A DNA stretch of 64,000 nucleotides from Bicyclus anynana (Eukaryota; Arthropoda; Insecta; Lepidoptera; Nymphalidae). The position numbers and the translations under genes are program-made. Of this stretch, positions 1 through 10,524 are shown in pieces (position 1 is the stretch's first letter; every line of letters begins with the position of its first letter). The notes beneath the pieces are model-generated. The model saw only the letters and a program-made list of their open reading frames with translations, had not been told where the DNA came from and made no database searches. The stretch spans positions 13,831,740 through 13,895,739 of the forward strand of contig NC_069099.1 of assembly GCF_947172395.1 (NCBI RefSeq), read 5' to 3'.

Positions 1-1713
1 AGTATGGGAATGAAGATAAATCCGGCACACGGCACCATCATTCATGTGTCTTCAGGACAGCAGACAAAGTACGTATTGTTTGCGTTTTTATCTACCTATT
101 TCTTCTTCCCAAATACTCTAGCAAAACAATTAACCTACTTATTTGTTGACAAAGGCCGGGAGAAATTTTATGAAAACTAACGCACTTGTACTAAACAAGA
201 AAACCAAAATATCAAGATCCGGACAAATAACTTTATGCTTTAAGTAATACAATGCAAACATCAGTAATCTTTTTCTTTTTCCAGTGTATCTGCTTCCTCT
301 GTAACACAAGATGGCTCAGGGATGTATATAAAACAAAACGCCATTCAGATCCAATCCACCAAAGACGGACAAAAGCAGGAGCTAACGGCAAATAAGCTGC
401 AAAACACTACTCAAAATGTACAAATGATAACAGTACCTCAAGGCATGACTGTACTTCAGAATCCGTTGAACATCAGCCAGATGCCGACTATGATTGGCCA
501 GCCGAACAGCCAAGTTTACATGATACCGACCAATCATCAAAACTTTGTCCAAGGTGGTCTTCCTCCCGGAATAATCGGACAGCAAGTTTTACAACCTGGC
601 CAGAACGTGACAGTTATGCAGCCAAACCAGCTCGGCATGCCAGGCGGAGTCCAATACAACGTGCCATTAATGCCAATGAACGTCCCGCCAAATTCGCAAT
701 ACATGCCAGCTGGGATCAACCTAAATACGCAGTTGTCAGCTCATCAATTGAACGCAGCTCTTGCCAGTCAACAACTGGCGAATTCCAATTTAACAGTCAC
801 TGGTGCGATTCCTATCGTTCAAGCTCCACCTCCCTCATCGCCGATGACCAACACCCCAACGATACCAGTCTCCCAACCTCCGCCAGTTCATCAAATTGTG
901 CCGCAAAATTCTAACTTCATCACACCCACATCCCAGTACGCTAACATGCCTCCCCAATATGTGGTGCAAGCGAACTCCGGCGCAATGACAATGCCGGCGT
1001 CTAACGCAAACGTCCAATACACTATGCCGACAAACCAGCCGACTACTCCGGCTCCTAACAATGGGAACGGTCAACCGACTGCTACCGAAACTGACGCTAC
1101 CAATGGAACTAGCAATCAGACAAATTACATTTCCTCATCGTCACAAGAGAACACTTACCCAATTACTGGAACAACTCCCGTCGCAAATCCGACGCAGCAG
1201 ACTTTCGCGGCGGACGGAAACTCACCTTCGAACGCAGCCTTTACGCCTTCCAATCAAACCGTACCTCAGCAGAATTACGGAACAACTAACGGCGGCAATT
1301 CACAGAACGCTTACAACGGTAGCCAGGCGACAACCCAACCCCCCAGTTACCCAACCAACGGGTCAAACCCTCAAACGCCCAGCCAATCTTACGGCACATG
1401 TACAACCGCAAGCTCACAAGCAAATTATTCTCCTTCGTCCACCCCAGCGCCTAACCAAACGTATACAAACATGCCGAACGTTGCTTACCCGCCAAATCAA
1501 ACTGGACAAAACCCATACCCAAATGCGACTGGGCAGAATTTAGCGGCATATGCAAACAACCAGTACCAGTATAATAGCAGACCATGGTTCAGGCCGCGGT
1601 ATGGTTCGCCACAAGGCTCGCCGTACGGTTCAAATACTGTCCCTCCAAACGGACCCCCCATGCCTGTGCCACCCCCCACTGGGAACTACAACAACTATTG
1701 GCAGGACAGTTGA
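1..1713 (+). CDS. C-terminal exons of a Gln/Asn/Pro-rich protein, 5' end outside window
   Basis: Two exons are visible. Exon 1..68 is open from the window edge and ends at a GTACGT donor. Exon 285..1713 follows a pyrimidine-rich CAG acceptor and ends in TGA. The junction is phase 2 and keeps the frame (the split codon gives Asn). The visible part is about 500 residues. It has no recognisable catalytic domain: the first ~60 residues are mixed, then the chain becomes rich in Gln, Asn, Pro, Thr and Met, with Asn-Gly/Tyr-Asn stretches and a Pro/Gly/Tyr-rich end. Such composition is common in transcription-cofactor or RNA-binding protein tails (inference). I do not recognise the gene. The upstream exons that would identify it lie outside the window. 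Confidence 0.75.
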
Positions 1714-3410
1714 GATTTAGAGAACATCATCGACACTGACATAAACCAAGACTTTTGACATATGCCAGACGATATATCGGACGTTCAAATTATGGATATT
1801 ATGATAGTTATACAGGTCGATTGAATTTCATCTTCATTGTTTTGTTTGCTTGTTGTAGAGCTGGTATCTCCTAAGTAGTAGTTGGCACTCGACTATACGT
1901 CAAAATGACGTAGTTAAAACTCTTATTGACGGACGGAATTTGTATTGGATGTTTGCATTATGTGTCGTTATCGATTTACCTACTATTATGGGTTACATAA
2001 ATCATATGACTACCAATATTAATAAAACACTAAAGCACTTACGGACAATAAAGTGACTTCTATGTATATATTTACAAAATTCAGTGTTCTACTGATTTCT
2101 ATCTATGTATAGATTATATTAGTTAAATGTTTTAAGTGTGCAATTAAGCGAAAAGTTCTATATTAAATCACACAACGTACAGGATTTTCTTTGGCAGCGG
2201 TCAAGTATAGCTGTTTCCAACAAATGCACAAGCAATTTGTGATGTCAATGTAGAAATCAGGGCAACTAGAGATCCTTGTGAAATGTTAGTAAAGAAAGTA
2301 GTATGAAATTTACGACTTTAAAGGACATGTCCCAAAATGGGCCTTTACTATTTATAATTTATAAGCATGTATATTTTTTTTTTACGGATAAAAGATACAA
2401 TTTGCTGTTGAGAAAATTATTTTAAGAATTTTTGGAACCCGCATTAATTAGATAAATATTTTTTTCGCTCCCTTGTCTACAAATTAACATAGACAATACA
2501 TTAAAAGTGTTCAAAACAGCCAATAAAAACACCTGGAATGGAATTAATATCCGGTGTAAGCTGTCAATGTCATGTAGGTAATATTGTCAAATGTCAATAA
2601 AACACAAGGCAAAGTGAAACATTAAATCGCAGACAAAAAAGCATTAAACAAAAAATCCTTAAATTGCTTTAAAAACACCATAAACGAACGCTACTACGCG
2701 AAGGTCACTGACAATCTTTCAGGGTGTGAGTTACTAGCATGTTGCCATGATAAAAATCTTAATTATTGTTGTCAGCTAATGAAAAAAATACATTTCATTT
2801 AATGAATTTAAAAAAATGCGGGTGCCAGAAATTTTTTTATTTTGGGTTTTAAGCTCTATATTTTATGTTTAAGATAAAAATAATTTGTTCTGCTTAGTTG
2901 ACACTCTGAATAAAGGCCCAGCCTCCATACAAAATTGGGACATGTCCTTTAATTATTTAACTTAAAGCCTATTTTACGCCATGATGCTATTCTATACAAC
3001 AGTGAAAATCGACTTATTGCCGATTGCGGAACTATTCGTAGCACATCACAAAGTTTTGTATCTTAAAATATATTTTAGAAATTACCTCTGCCAAATGAAG
3101 CATCCTGTATATGAATATAATATTAAGATTGTGTGCCTGAAGACTAAGAATCTTAATAAATGTTTATGTAAGAGAGACTGCTTTAATGTTAGAAATACAA
3201 AGTTTACATTTATAAAATGTATAAACTATAAAATATAAAATTAAAATATCTTCAATGTACCTAATGGCTTTTTCTTTGTCTATTGATTTATTAAAATTAA
3301 ATTGAAAAAAAAAGTTAAATGACAACCGTCAAAATCACGATAAAATAGCAAAGCGTTAAAATTTTAAATCGAATTTCAAAAGTTATTTTGAATTGATTGT
3401 AAAAAATACA
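1714..3410. other. 3' UTR and spacer between the Gln-rich gene and the V-ATPase D-like gene
   Basis: No convincing coding exon is seen. It starts with the 3' UTR of the upstream gene; an AATAAA at 2021-2026 is the first good polyadenylation signal. A terminal-inverted-repeat element occupies about 2318-2952. The rest is AT-rich. The open frame at 2981-3238 has AT-driven composition and no family resemblance. Confidence 0.6.
2318..2952. mobile_element. Putative non-autonomous DNA transposon with 18-bp terminal inverted repeats
   Basis: The motif TTAAAGGACATGTCCCAA at 2318-2335 is matched exactly by its reverse complement at 2935-2952. Similarity continues inward: GGGCCTTTA on the left and TAAAGGCCCAG on the right. 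The 635-bp interior has no coding capacity. TTAA at the outer edges may be target-site sequence. Confidence 0.5.
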
Positions 3411-5489
3411 ATGAACCTTGAAAACCGTTATCCGGTCTCAGCTTCGTTGTTCATGTTGAGGGAAATAAAGAATCGCCAGGAAAAAGTAAATCGAGGGTAC
3501 CAACTTTTAAAAAGGAAGGCCGACGCTCTGAGAATTCGTGGGCGGCAAGCTGCGAGCGAACTGGCGACGACTCAGGCTATTCTGGGCCATACATTGAGAG
3601 AGGCGTACATATCCCTCGCTGCTATCAAGTTTACAAATGGAGAGTCTAACGCTTTAGTGCTTGAAAACGTGGGCGAGGTATGTATTTTCATCTCGGACCT
3701 TTTCTATGGTTTTCATTAGGGATAGAGGTAAGGTGTCATGAGGAAAAAGCTGATAAAAATGGTCCGATTGCCAACGATAATTAAGTACCGACAAATCGAA
3801 AGCCGTCCAGAATTAACGTTCGTGCTCCTGATAAAAGAAGTTGTATTTATTATCTTGACTTCGTCGTGTTCGTTAGTGTTTTTTTACCCGCCTTCTTTAT
3901 TTCCAATGATATTGAAAGTTGCCAGCAAGCACCAAGTAGGCTCCATGACGACGATCCGCGGGCAAGATTCCGTCGATGTCGTTTCTTGAAAATCCGTTTA
4001 TTTATTAAATACCTGCGATTGATTGCAAGCAATTTTAAACATCAAATCTTAATCTATTTGTAGTGGCCCTATTATTATTAGTAGGTACCTTGGAGTATTT
4101 CACAAGTCAGATAAATTCGTAGTGACCCTACTAATAGTAGTAGACCTATTATGGACTTGGGCTTGCTTCACAGACGCTTTTCACAAGGCTAATCAATTTG
4201 TAGTGACCCTACTAACGATTCGAAAAGCAGAATCTACTAAGAAGAACCGACAAGAAATTCTACTATTTAGTTACCTATAGCTTAGCAAGTTCATTCGTAA
4301 CACTCGATGGTCCACGCGGGCAGGGGGGCGTGTAGCGATGAATGAAAAACCCACGACTGATGCACCTCACTTCCCCGATTTCACACCCGCGCTGTTTTGC
4401 CCCGAGTCCATTCCCTATCTCTTACCAAGCATTACGATTTATTTTACCCTTTCGAAGGCACAAATACGAGTCGAACGAGTGCCCGAGAACATATCAGGAG
4501 TATCCACAGTCTCTCTCCAAGTGATAGAAGACGCCACTGCAACCGACGCGCTTCGCTACGCGGGGCTAGGAGCGGGGGGTCACCGCACCACGGAGACCAA
4601 GAAAGCTTTCCGCGATGCTGTCAAAATATTGATCAAGTTTGCGTCACTGCGAAACACTTGTGTACTGCTCGATGAGGCTATTAAAACCACGCTAAGGTTA
4701 GAAAATGTCGCTTTATAATGCTTCTTAGTAGGTAGACATTTGTATTTGTACCTAAATTTTGTTCATGAAAGCACTAGCAGACCCCCTGCGGTTTCGTCCG
4801 CGTAGTACTTTAGGAACACACGGTTAAAATGTAGCCTAAGTTACTGTTACACTAATAATGTAGTGAAGGAAATAGTAGTCTGAGACGGATATGACGTCGC
4901 TCGATCTCGTGTTGGCTGGTGCCAACGCTAGGTGGCGCGACTTGTTTCCGTAAAAGTGGGAGTAAATGTAGCCTTCTGTTCTTGGCAACCGCGACCGCGA
5001 CCTGCGACCGCGCGACCCACTGCTTAGTATGAATTTATATGAAGCACTAAACAAAGCCCGAGACCGCGACGCGCGACCACGTTTGTTTAGTGCTCCATAT
5101 AAAGCAGTGCGTCGCGCGGTCGCCAAGAACGGAAGTCTACCTTAAGAGAAGGCTAGCGACTGGCGATATAAGGCGCTCTCCGTACGATCGGCTTCAGTGG
5201 TCTCGTGGTGTAATTTTCATTGGTGAAAAAGATTTTAAAATTATGGAAAGCAAGTAGGTCTAAGTTGGAGTGCGCTTGCGTACAAGATGTATATTCACTT
5301 TTGTCATGTCAGCACATTCAGCTAGATTAATAAGTAACCATACCTTGGTAAACTTAACAGTTCTAACTTGTTTGTATTTTCAGAAAAGTAAATGGCATCG
5401 AAAAAGTTATCATTCCCAAATTACGTAACACTGAAAATTATATTCTAACCGAAATGGACGAAAGGGTAAATAAAGCATTTAAGTATTGA
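3411..5489 (+). CDS. V-type proton ATPase subunit D-like protein (short divergent paralogue)
   Basis: Three exons: 3411..3677, 4458..4696 and 5384..5489, joined in phase 0 and phase 2, give 203 residues. The sequence follows the V1 subunit D (central rotor stalk) family collinearly. The N-terminal helix contains LLKRKADALRIR; next come AQIRVERVPENISGV, then YAGLGAGG, then the second long helix with LLDEAIKTTLRKVNGIEKVIIP, the best-conserved block. In the family, D with F couples ATP hydrolysis in V1 to rotation of the V0 ring. The start is the first ATG in frame; the track's earlier start is a TTG. Canonical D proteins are about 245 residues. This one stops soon after the IEKVIIP helix and lacks the Lys-rich tail. 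Flies carry testis-biased D paralogues, so this may be one (inference). Intron 2 carries a GC-rich foldback. Confidence 0.8.
4265..4345. repeat. Partial copy of the TATAGCTTRGCAA foldback MITE
   Basis: TATAGCTTAGCAAGTTCATTC followed by CGTAACACTC and a GC-rich GTAGCGATG segment matches the left half of the complete foldback at 28952-29099. The right arm is missing. It lies in intron 1 of the V-ATPase D-like gene. Confidence 0.5.
4925..4951 (+). repeat. 27-bp inverted repeat, left copy
   Basis: ACGCTAGGTGGCGCGACTTG followed by TTTCCGT is repeated exactly in reverse complement at 7270-7296. It lies in intron 2 of the V-ATPase D-like gene, just outside the GC-rich foldback. Confidence 0.7.
4973..5135. 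mobile_element. GC-rich foldback MITE
   Basis: The 163-bp stretch folds on itself. The left end CTTCTGTTCTTGGC and the right end GCCAAGAACGGAAG pair, as do the inner GAAGCACTAAACAAA and TTTGTTTAGTGCTCC. The arms are rich in GCGACCGCGA-type repeats, unlike the AT-rich surroundings. No coding capacity is seen. Confidence 0.65.
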
Positions 5490-6874
5490 TAGGTATACTT
5501 AGATAATATTAAAGTTGGTAATCTTTCGAGCTCGTGCATATTGCGCGAACTGTCGACAAAAGATCAACTCGGATAGGGATCGTAACCATATCGGCTCGCC
5601 GTCAACCAGGCGCCGACTCGTCTAAGGATCGCGGATTGCAGATTGATGGCTATACGATACGCGGGAGGGGTGAGAGGGACAAACTTGTACGAATAGACGT
5701 GCTCAGGTGCAGACTACGGAGAGATGTAAACGCAGGGGTAGCGAGCCGCAAACTTATATTACGTAACGAATCTGATTAGTGTGCATTGCAGCAACGAGTT
5801 TAATACATAAAATACTGGACGGCTCGAGGTTGATACAGTGCCGATCCCTTTACCAGTTGATATGTGTGCTAATACCTTCAACTGCCAGTGCAATGTAGTG
5901 TTGTGCCATTATCGAAGGATTTAAAACTAAAATAGACACTATTTCTGCACTATAGGAAAGAGAAGAATTCCATCGCCTGAAAATGGTCAAAGCAAAGAAG
6001 AATATGTCTCGGATGTTGCCTAAAATTAAAACTATTAGAAGACCAGTTTGCGGGGATATTGGTGAGAATGGTCTGTAAAGATTATGTATCATTCAACATT
6101 ATACAATATTTTAGTTGGTTTAATGTTTTGTTGCTTTCTCATAGGTAGGTACCAATATCCTATTTTTGAAGACTGTTTGGCTTTGGTTGCATTGGCAAGG
6201 TATGCAAACACGCTTCTGTGTTTGAAACTGAAGGAGCGTTAGCAAAACACAAATATAAAATAATATTATGTCTATGAATGGTTGATAATAACGGTTTTTC
6301 AGTAATGTGGTTTTGATGTCTTTGGAGATTAATAGTAGGCATCCACATAACCGCACCGTAGACATTGGACGCATCCAACATATTTTCAATTTTACAGTAG
6401 GTACCTACTTACATAAAATCCGTTCCATGCCATCCGTACGATGCGGATCAGTGGACGCTTACGTTAAAGCTGCATTTTCATTATTTTACTTGTCGCGCGT
6501 CTCTGTCGCTCAACACGAAAATCACAAGTCCCGCGCGATGTCGCCTGACACCCCAAGCGACATTTACGGACCACGCAATATGTCGCTAGTCGATGCTCGA
6601 CATAGGCATATGCTGCAAGCATTGTCCCACAACTTTTGCAGGGACAACTACGTGAATGAATAGTGAAAATGCGGCATAAATCGTTTAGCTTCGATTGTAC
6701 CTTGTTCCATGTCAGAAGGTCCAAACGCGTTAGTGTCTGTGAACTATTAGTAACGTCAGCCTAACAGAAACGCATTAATAAATTATTTGGTGTTTAACCG
6801 AACCGGTGGTACAGTCTCTACAAACAGTCAAACTTGACGTAAGACGATTTTGATCTTGACTTTTTCTCTTGTAG
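5490..6874. other. Spacer with possible upstream exons of the 6875-7114 gene
   Basis: No exon is certain. At about 5957-6060 an acceptor (CTATAG) is followed by an open frame containing an ATG in good context, the basic stretch KNMSRMLPKIKTIRRPVC and a GTGAGA donor. It could be an exon of the plus-strand gene ending at 7114, but its phase does not match directly. A GC-richer open frame at 5534-5779 resembles nothing known to me. The interval 6420-6720 looks like repeat-derived sequence. Confidence 0.3.
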
Positions 6875-7114
6875 ATAATATCTACAACCATAGTCAAACC
6901 GTCTTCCGAAAATAGAATATCTATACCTACTACAAGAACTTTAACGGTATGTTTTGTAGACAATTCTTCAGTCCCGTCCATTTCACAAGACGACTCGTTG
7001 GAATGCATCGCCAACTTGTGTCCGAGCACGGTTTCTGCGACTACCATCTCAGGGGGAGACTTCAAACCGGTCTGCTATCCACATAACTGGGATGATGAAG
7101 ATTTGTTGTTTTAA
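6875..7114 (+). CDS. Probable terminal coding exon of an unidentified gene
   Basis: A strong polypyrimidine tract and acceptor (TTTTTCTCTTGTAG, ending at 6874) is followed by 79 codons without a stop, ending ...NWDDEDLLF and TAA at 7112-7114. The in-frame codon just before the exon is TAG, so the open frame begins exactly at the splice site, and only phase 0 is open. A polyadenylation signal AATAAA follows at 7162-7167. The peptide is Ser/Thr-rich, then has a short Cys-containing block and an acidic end. No family is recognised. A minus-strand open frame overlaps (6775-7065) but has no matching signals. An alternative is a chance open frame. Confidence 0.45.
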   Translation: MISTTIVKPSSENRISIPTTRTLTVCFVDNSSVPSISQDDSLECIANLCPSTVSATTISGGDFKPVCYPHNWDDEDLLF

Positions 7115-7269
7115 ACTTCTGTTTCTGCTCTATTTATTGTACTTAGGTACTTATGTATATCAATAAAAATTAATGAACAATATTTTTCTCTTTTCTATAC
7201 TGGCAAACTTGACAAATTACTAAAATAATGAAACACCATTTTAAGCTCTACAGTATTTTCCTACTGGTA

Positions 7270-7296
7270 ACGGAAACAAGTCGCGCCACCTAGCGT
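7270..7296 (-). repeat. 27-bp inverted repeat, right copy
   Basis: Exact reverse complement of 4925-4951, 2.3 kb away. The conserved core is GGTGGCGCGACTTG. Sequence resemblance beyond the 27 bp is slight. Confidence 0.7.
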
Positions 7297-7506
7297 AGGC
7301 ATTAGCAAACTTTTTTAATTTTTGTCTCTTACCTAAAAGCTAACAAAACAAAATGGTTCAGTAGAATAATCACGAATGAACACTCTGCTTACATATTTAT
7401 TAAACTTCTCGGCAAGGCTCGGGCGTAAATCTACTTTTTAAATTGTAACGGTTTGAAATAGTATAATAATGAATATTGTAGTTGATAAATACTATATGGA
7501 ATAAAA

Positions 7507-7698
7507 TCTATACTAATATTATAAAGCTGAAGAGTTTGTTTGATTGAACGCGCTAATCTCAGGAACTACTGGTCCGATTTGAAAAATTCTTTTAGTGTTA
7601 GATAGTCCATTTATCGAGGAAGGCTATAGGCTATATATTATCCCGGTATTCCCACGGGAACGGGAACCACGCGGGTGAAACCGCGCGGCATCAGCTAG
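7507..7698 (+). mobile_element. Non-autonomous Helitron, complete
   Basis: It starts with TCTATACTAATATTATAAAG and ends GCGCGGCATCAGCTAG. The flanking bases are A on the left and T on the right, the hallmark A|T insertion without target duplication. A GC-rich potential stem lies near the 3' end, and the terminal CTAG fits the CTRR rule. This is a very common lepidopteran family. Confidence 0.75.
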
Positions 7699-7740
7699 TG
7701 TTTCTATATCCTGAAAGCAAACGTAATTGTATGTTCGTAT

Positions 7741-7900
7741 TCGTGTGTAACGAATAAACTCACAACTACTACTTTAACCGATTTGAAAAATTCGATCACC
7801 AATAGAAAGCTACGTTATCAGGGAGAAACAGAGGCTATATTTTACTCCCGTACTCCCACGGGAATGGGAATTACATGGGTGAAAACGCGAGGTATATACT
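7741..7900 (+). mobile_element. Decayed Helitron-family fragment
   Basis: It shares the internal order of the neighbouring complete copy (GATTTGAAAAATTC, then the GAAAGCTACGTTATCAGG region, then CTCCCACGGGAATGGGAA) but its ends are degenerate. Confidence 0.5.
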
Positions 7901-8057
7901 ATAGTTAAAGGTATCTACATTATAAGATTGATATAAATAAGAGCTTCATTGATGAGTAAATTGCACACAGCAAAAGGCCAATTTATTTTTGTGAAGATTA
8001 GTTTAATAAAAGTAACACATTTTGGTGCATTTAAAAAAAAAGTAAACAACACTAGCA

Positions 8058-10524
8058 TTACAAAACCCAACCAACATCCAATCTCTCCTCCATTGGTTTT
8101 GTAAAATATTGACATCGCCGGAACTTCTCCAATATTTCTCCCTGTAAAAATGGATAAATCAACATACCTACATTATTAAGAACCAAAAAAAAAATTAAAT
8201 CCACAATAAATTGCAACTCGAGACATTTCTATTTTTTAACCGACTTCCAAAAAGGAGGAGGTTCTACGTTCGGCTGTATGTATGTTTTTTTTTTCTTAGG
8301 TCGTTCGCAGACACAAAAATTTAGGGTAAGTTGAAGTTTTCTTAAAGTCGTTATACGGCGGATAATCTACCTATACTAATATTATAAAGCTGAAGAGTTT
8401 GTTTGTTTGTTTGTTTGATTGAACGCGCTAATCTCAGGAACTACTGGTCCGATTTGAAAAATTCTTTCAGTGTTAGATAGCCCATTTATCGAGGAAGGCT
8501 ATAGGCTATATATTATCCCCGTATTCCTACGGGAACGGGAACCAAGCGGGTGAAACCGCGCGGAGTCAGATAGTAAATAATATACCGGCATTGGTTTTTA
8601 TTTCCTTTGCAGTGTAACCTTATCCAGTCCAGGATTACCCTATTTAAACTATTTAACTAATGCTTAAAAAAATATGCATATTTAAAATTGACATATTCAA
8701 CTTACGGTGCGTATTAAAAATTATGATTTGCAGTTCACTTAAGGATAAAGGGTCCCTTTATTTTGGGAAAGATTTTTTATGGCATCAAGTTACATTAATC
8801 CATCACTGACTGACCTTACTCTATTTTATTGACAACTAGCGGACGCCCGCGACTTCGTCCGCGTGGAATTCAGATTATTTTATTTTATGTAGTAAGAGTA
8901 AGATATTATTGTGTGTGTGTGTAGCTAGCCTAACATGGTGTATGATTTGGGCATTTAAATTAAATAAACTTACAGGGCCCGTCTTCTTTATATTCTCGCT
9001 GTAATAGGTTATGGCGCTTGATCCAGTGCCGTATAAGGGATACTTCAAATGCATCTGTAACATGAGCATATAAGCTTTGGTACTTATGTATTCAGATTTA
9101 TTAACAGCATGCAAACTTAGCCGTGATAGCCTAGTGGATATGAGTATGACCTCTGCCTATGACTCCGGAGGTAGGTTCGAATCACCTCCAACTTTTTAGT
9201 GATGTGCATTTTAAGAAATTAAATATCCCGTGTCTCAAACGGTGAAGGAGAAACATCGTAAAGAAACCTGCATACCTGAGAATTTTCTTAATTTTCTGCG
9301 TGTGTGAACTCTGCCAATCCACATTGGGCCAGCGTAGTGGACTATTTGGCCTAACTCCTCTCATTTTGAGAGGGGTTAGGCCAAATAGTTAGGGGTTAAA
9401 GTGGGGAAGAATAACCGAATGTCGGAAAATATACTCGAGTGGGGTCTCAAACGAAAGCGCACTGAAAGAGAATATTGATGACTTGATGGAGATACACTCT
9501 CGATTATTAATCTGATGACCTTCGGGGGTTTTTCAAAATTTTCAGTTTTTTATTATGTAACTTACGTTTTTATCAGCTGTCACCTCCAAATTCCGAGGTT
9601 CGAATTGATCCCTAATAAAATTGGCTTCATATTCGGAGCAGTACTCGGCGACAGGCTGCGAAGTTCCTAACTCCTCGATCACTTCGTCCAGCATTTGCTC
9701 CCAGAAAAAATCCGTTAGCATGCGTTTCCGAATACCTACACCAGAAAATTACAAAAATTTAAAAAATTTAAATTGAGTTATAGCGTGCAGTGTAGCACTT
9801 TATAGATTGAAACATTTACTGCCTACCCTGAGTAAGTACTCATCACAAACCTGTATTTCAGAGGAATTTTCTATTTTTAACCGACTTCCAAAAACGAGGA
9901 GTTTCTATTTTCAGCTGTATGTATGGTTTTTTTACGTCATATAGTGCCTACCCTAGTTAATAACAACCTGCGCGCCACAAAAAATAGGATAAGCTTTTAA
10001 GGTATTCTAGGATGACATTAATATTTTTTTTTATCATCCATCATATATTAACGACCCATAGGAGAGGGGATATGGCTTGAACCCACGCGGGTTCAACGCG
10101 GGTTGGCGAATTTTAGACTGATAAAGATAATGACCGGGACCAGGGTACGTAGCACATACAAAAAAAAACACTGTACCTTCGCAACTCCGATGAGAATTTT
10201 AGCTGAAAAAAGGTGTCTATTTTTATAAATATGGAGGAGGCTTCTGTAATTTTAGAGAACTAGATTTATTATATCTTAGTAGGTACCTTCATGATGTCCA
10301 GGTTTTTTAGGAATTTTATAATTGGCGCGCATTTCACTGCCTTTTTCAGGAACCTCGCGTCCATCTTGAAGGATCCACGGACGACTGAAGTTCTTCCCTT
10401 TTCCATAAGCCGAAGGTTCTATGGGAACCTTGGGGTAAAGTGTAACACGTTCCAAAGGTCTTATTTTGAGGTTGGTCTCTTCGCCTAGAGGTTCAGGAAT
10501 TTCTGCTTGCGCTTCTTCATCCAT
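8058..10524 (-). CDS. Unidentified conserved-looking 190-residue protein, four exons
   Basis: Exons on the minus strand: 10524..10287, 9735..9566, 9054..8974 and 8141..8058. All have GT-AG borders and consistent phases (1, 0, 0), and end in TAA. The protein starts MDEEAQAEIPEPLGEE. It contains SAYGKGKNFSRPWILQDGRE, an acidic DFFWEQMLDEVIEELG stretch, a Tyr-rich TYYSENIKK block, and ends FRRCQYFTKPMEERLDVGWVL. No signal peptide or membrane segment is evident. I do not recognise the family. Small Pro/Tyr-rich proteins with terminal FRR...FT.P motifs recall microtubule-inner proteins of sperm axonemes, but that is a guess. It is divergent from NDUFA13, with 403 bp between start codons. Introns 2 and 3 hold a SINE and a Helitron. 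Confidence 0.7.
8366..8573 (+). mobile_element. Non-autonomous Helitron, second copy
   Basis: Nearly identical to 7507-7698 over most of its length, with an expanded GTTT tract after AAGAGTTT. The 3' end reads GATAG instead of CTAG. It lies in intron 3 of the unidentified minus-strand gene. Confidence 0.65.
9120..9382 (+). mobile_element. tRNA-derived SINE (family A)
   Basis: The head CCGTGATAGCCTAGTGGAT resembles a tRNA A box, and GGTTCGAATC is the B box. It continues with the family body: CGTGTCTCAAACGGTGAAGG, ATTTTCTTAATTTTCTGCGTGTG, then GGGCCAGCGTAGTGGAC. It lies in intron 2 of the minus-strand gene and lacks the ATGATG tail seen in other copies. Confidence 0.7.

Larger units (their letters stand above)
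7115..8057. other. Spacer with Helitron fragments between convergent gene ends
   Basis: It holds the 3' end of the plus-strand exon at 7114 with its AATAAA at 7162, the right copy of the 27-bp inverted repeat (7270-7296), a complete short Helitron (7507-7698) and a decayed relative (about 7741-7900). No coding exon is seen. Confidence 0.6.

Noticed and set aside
1061..1543. 160-codon plus-strand open frame inside the Gln-rich exon
   Set aside because: Frame shadow of the real, spliced reading frame; its Arg/Thr/Pro-rich composition mirrors the codons of the other frame.
5534..5779. 81-codon Arg-rich open frame
   Set aside because: No family resemblance and no supporting splice or polyadenylation signal; other frames are partly open as well.
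6464..6724. Minus-strand 86-codon frame ending in RQRRATSK-like sequence
   Set aside because: Looks like repeat-derived sequence common in such genomes; no start context or partner exon.
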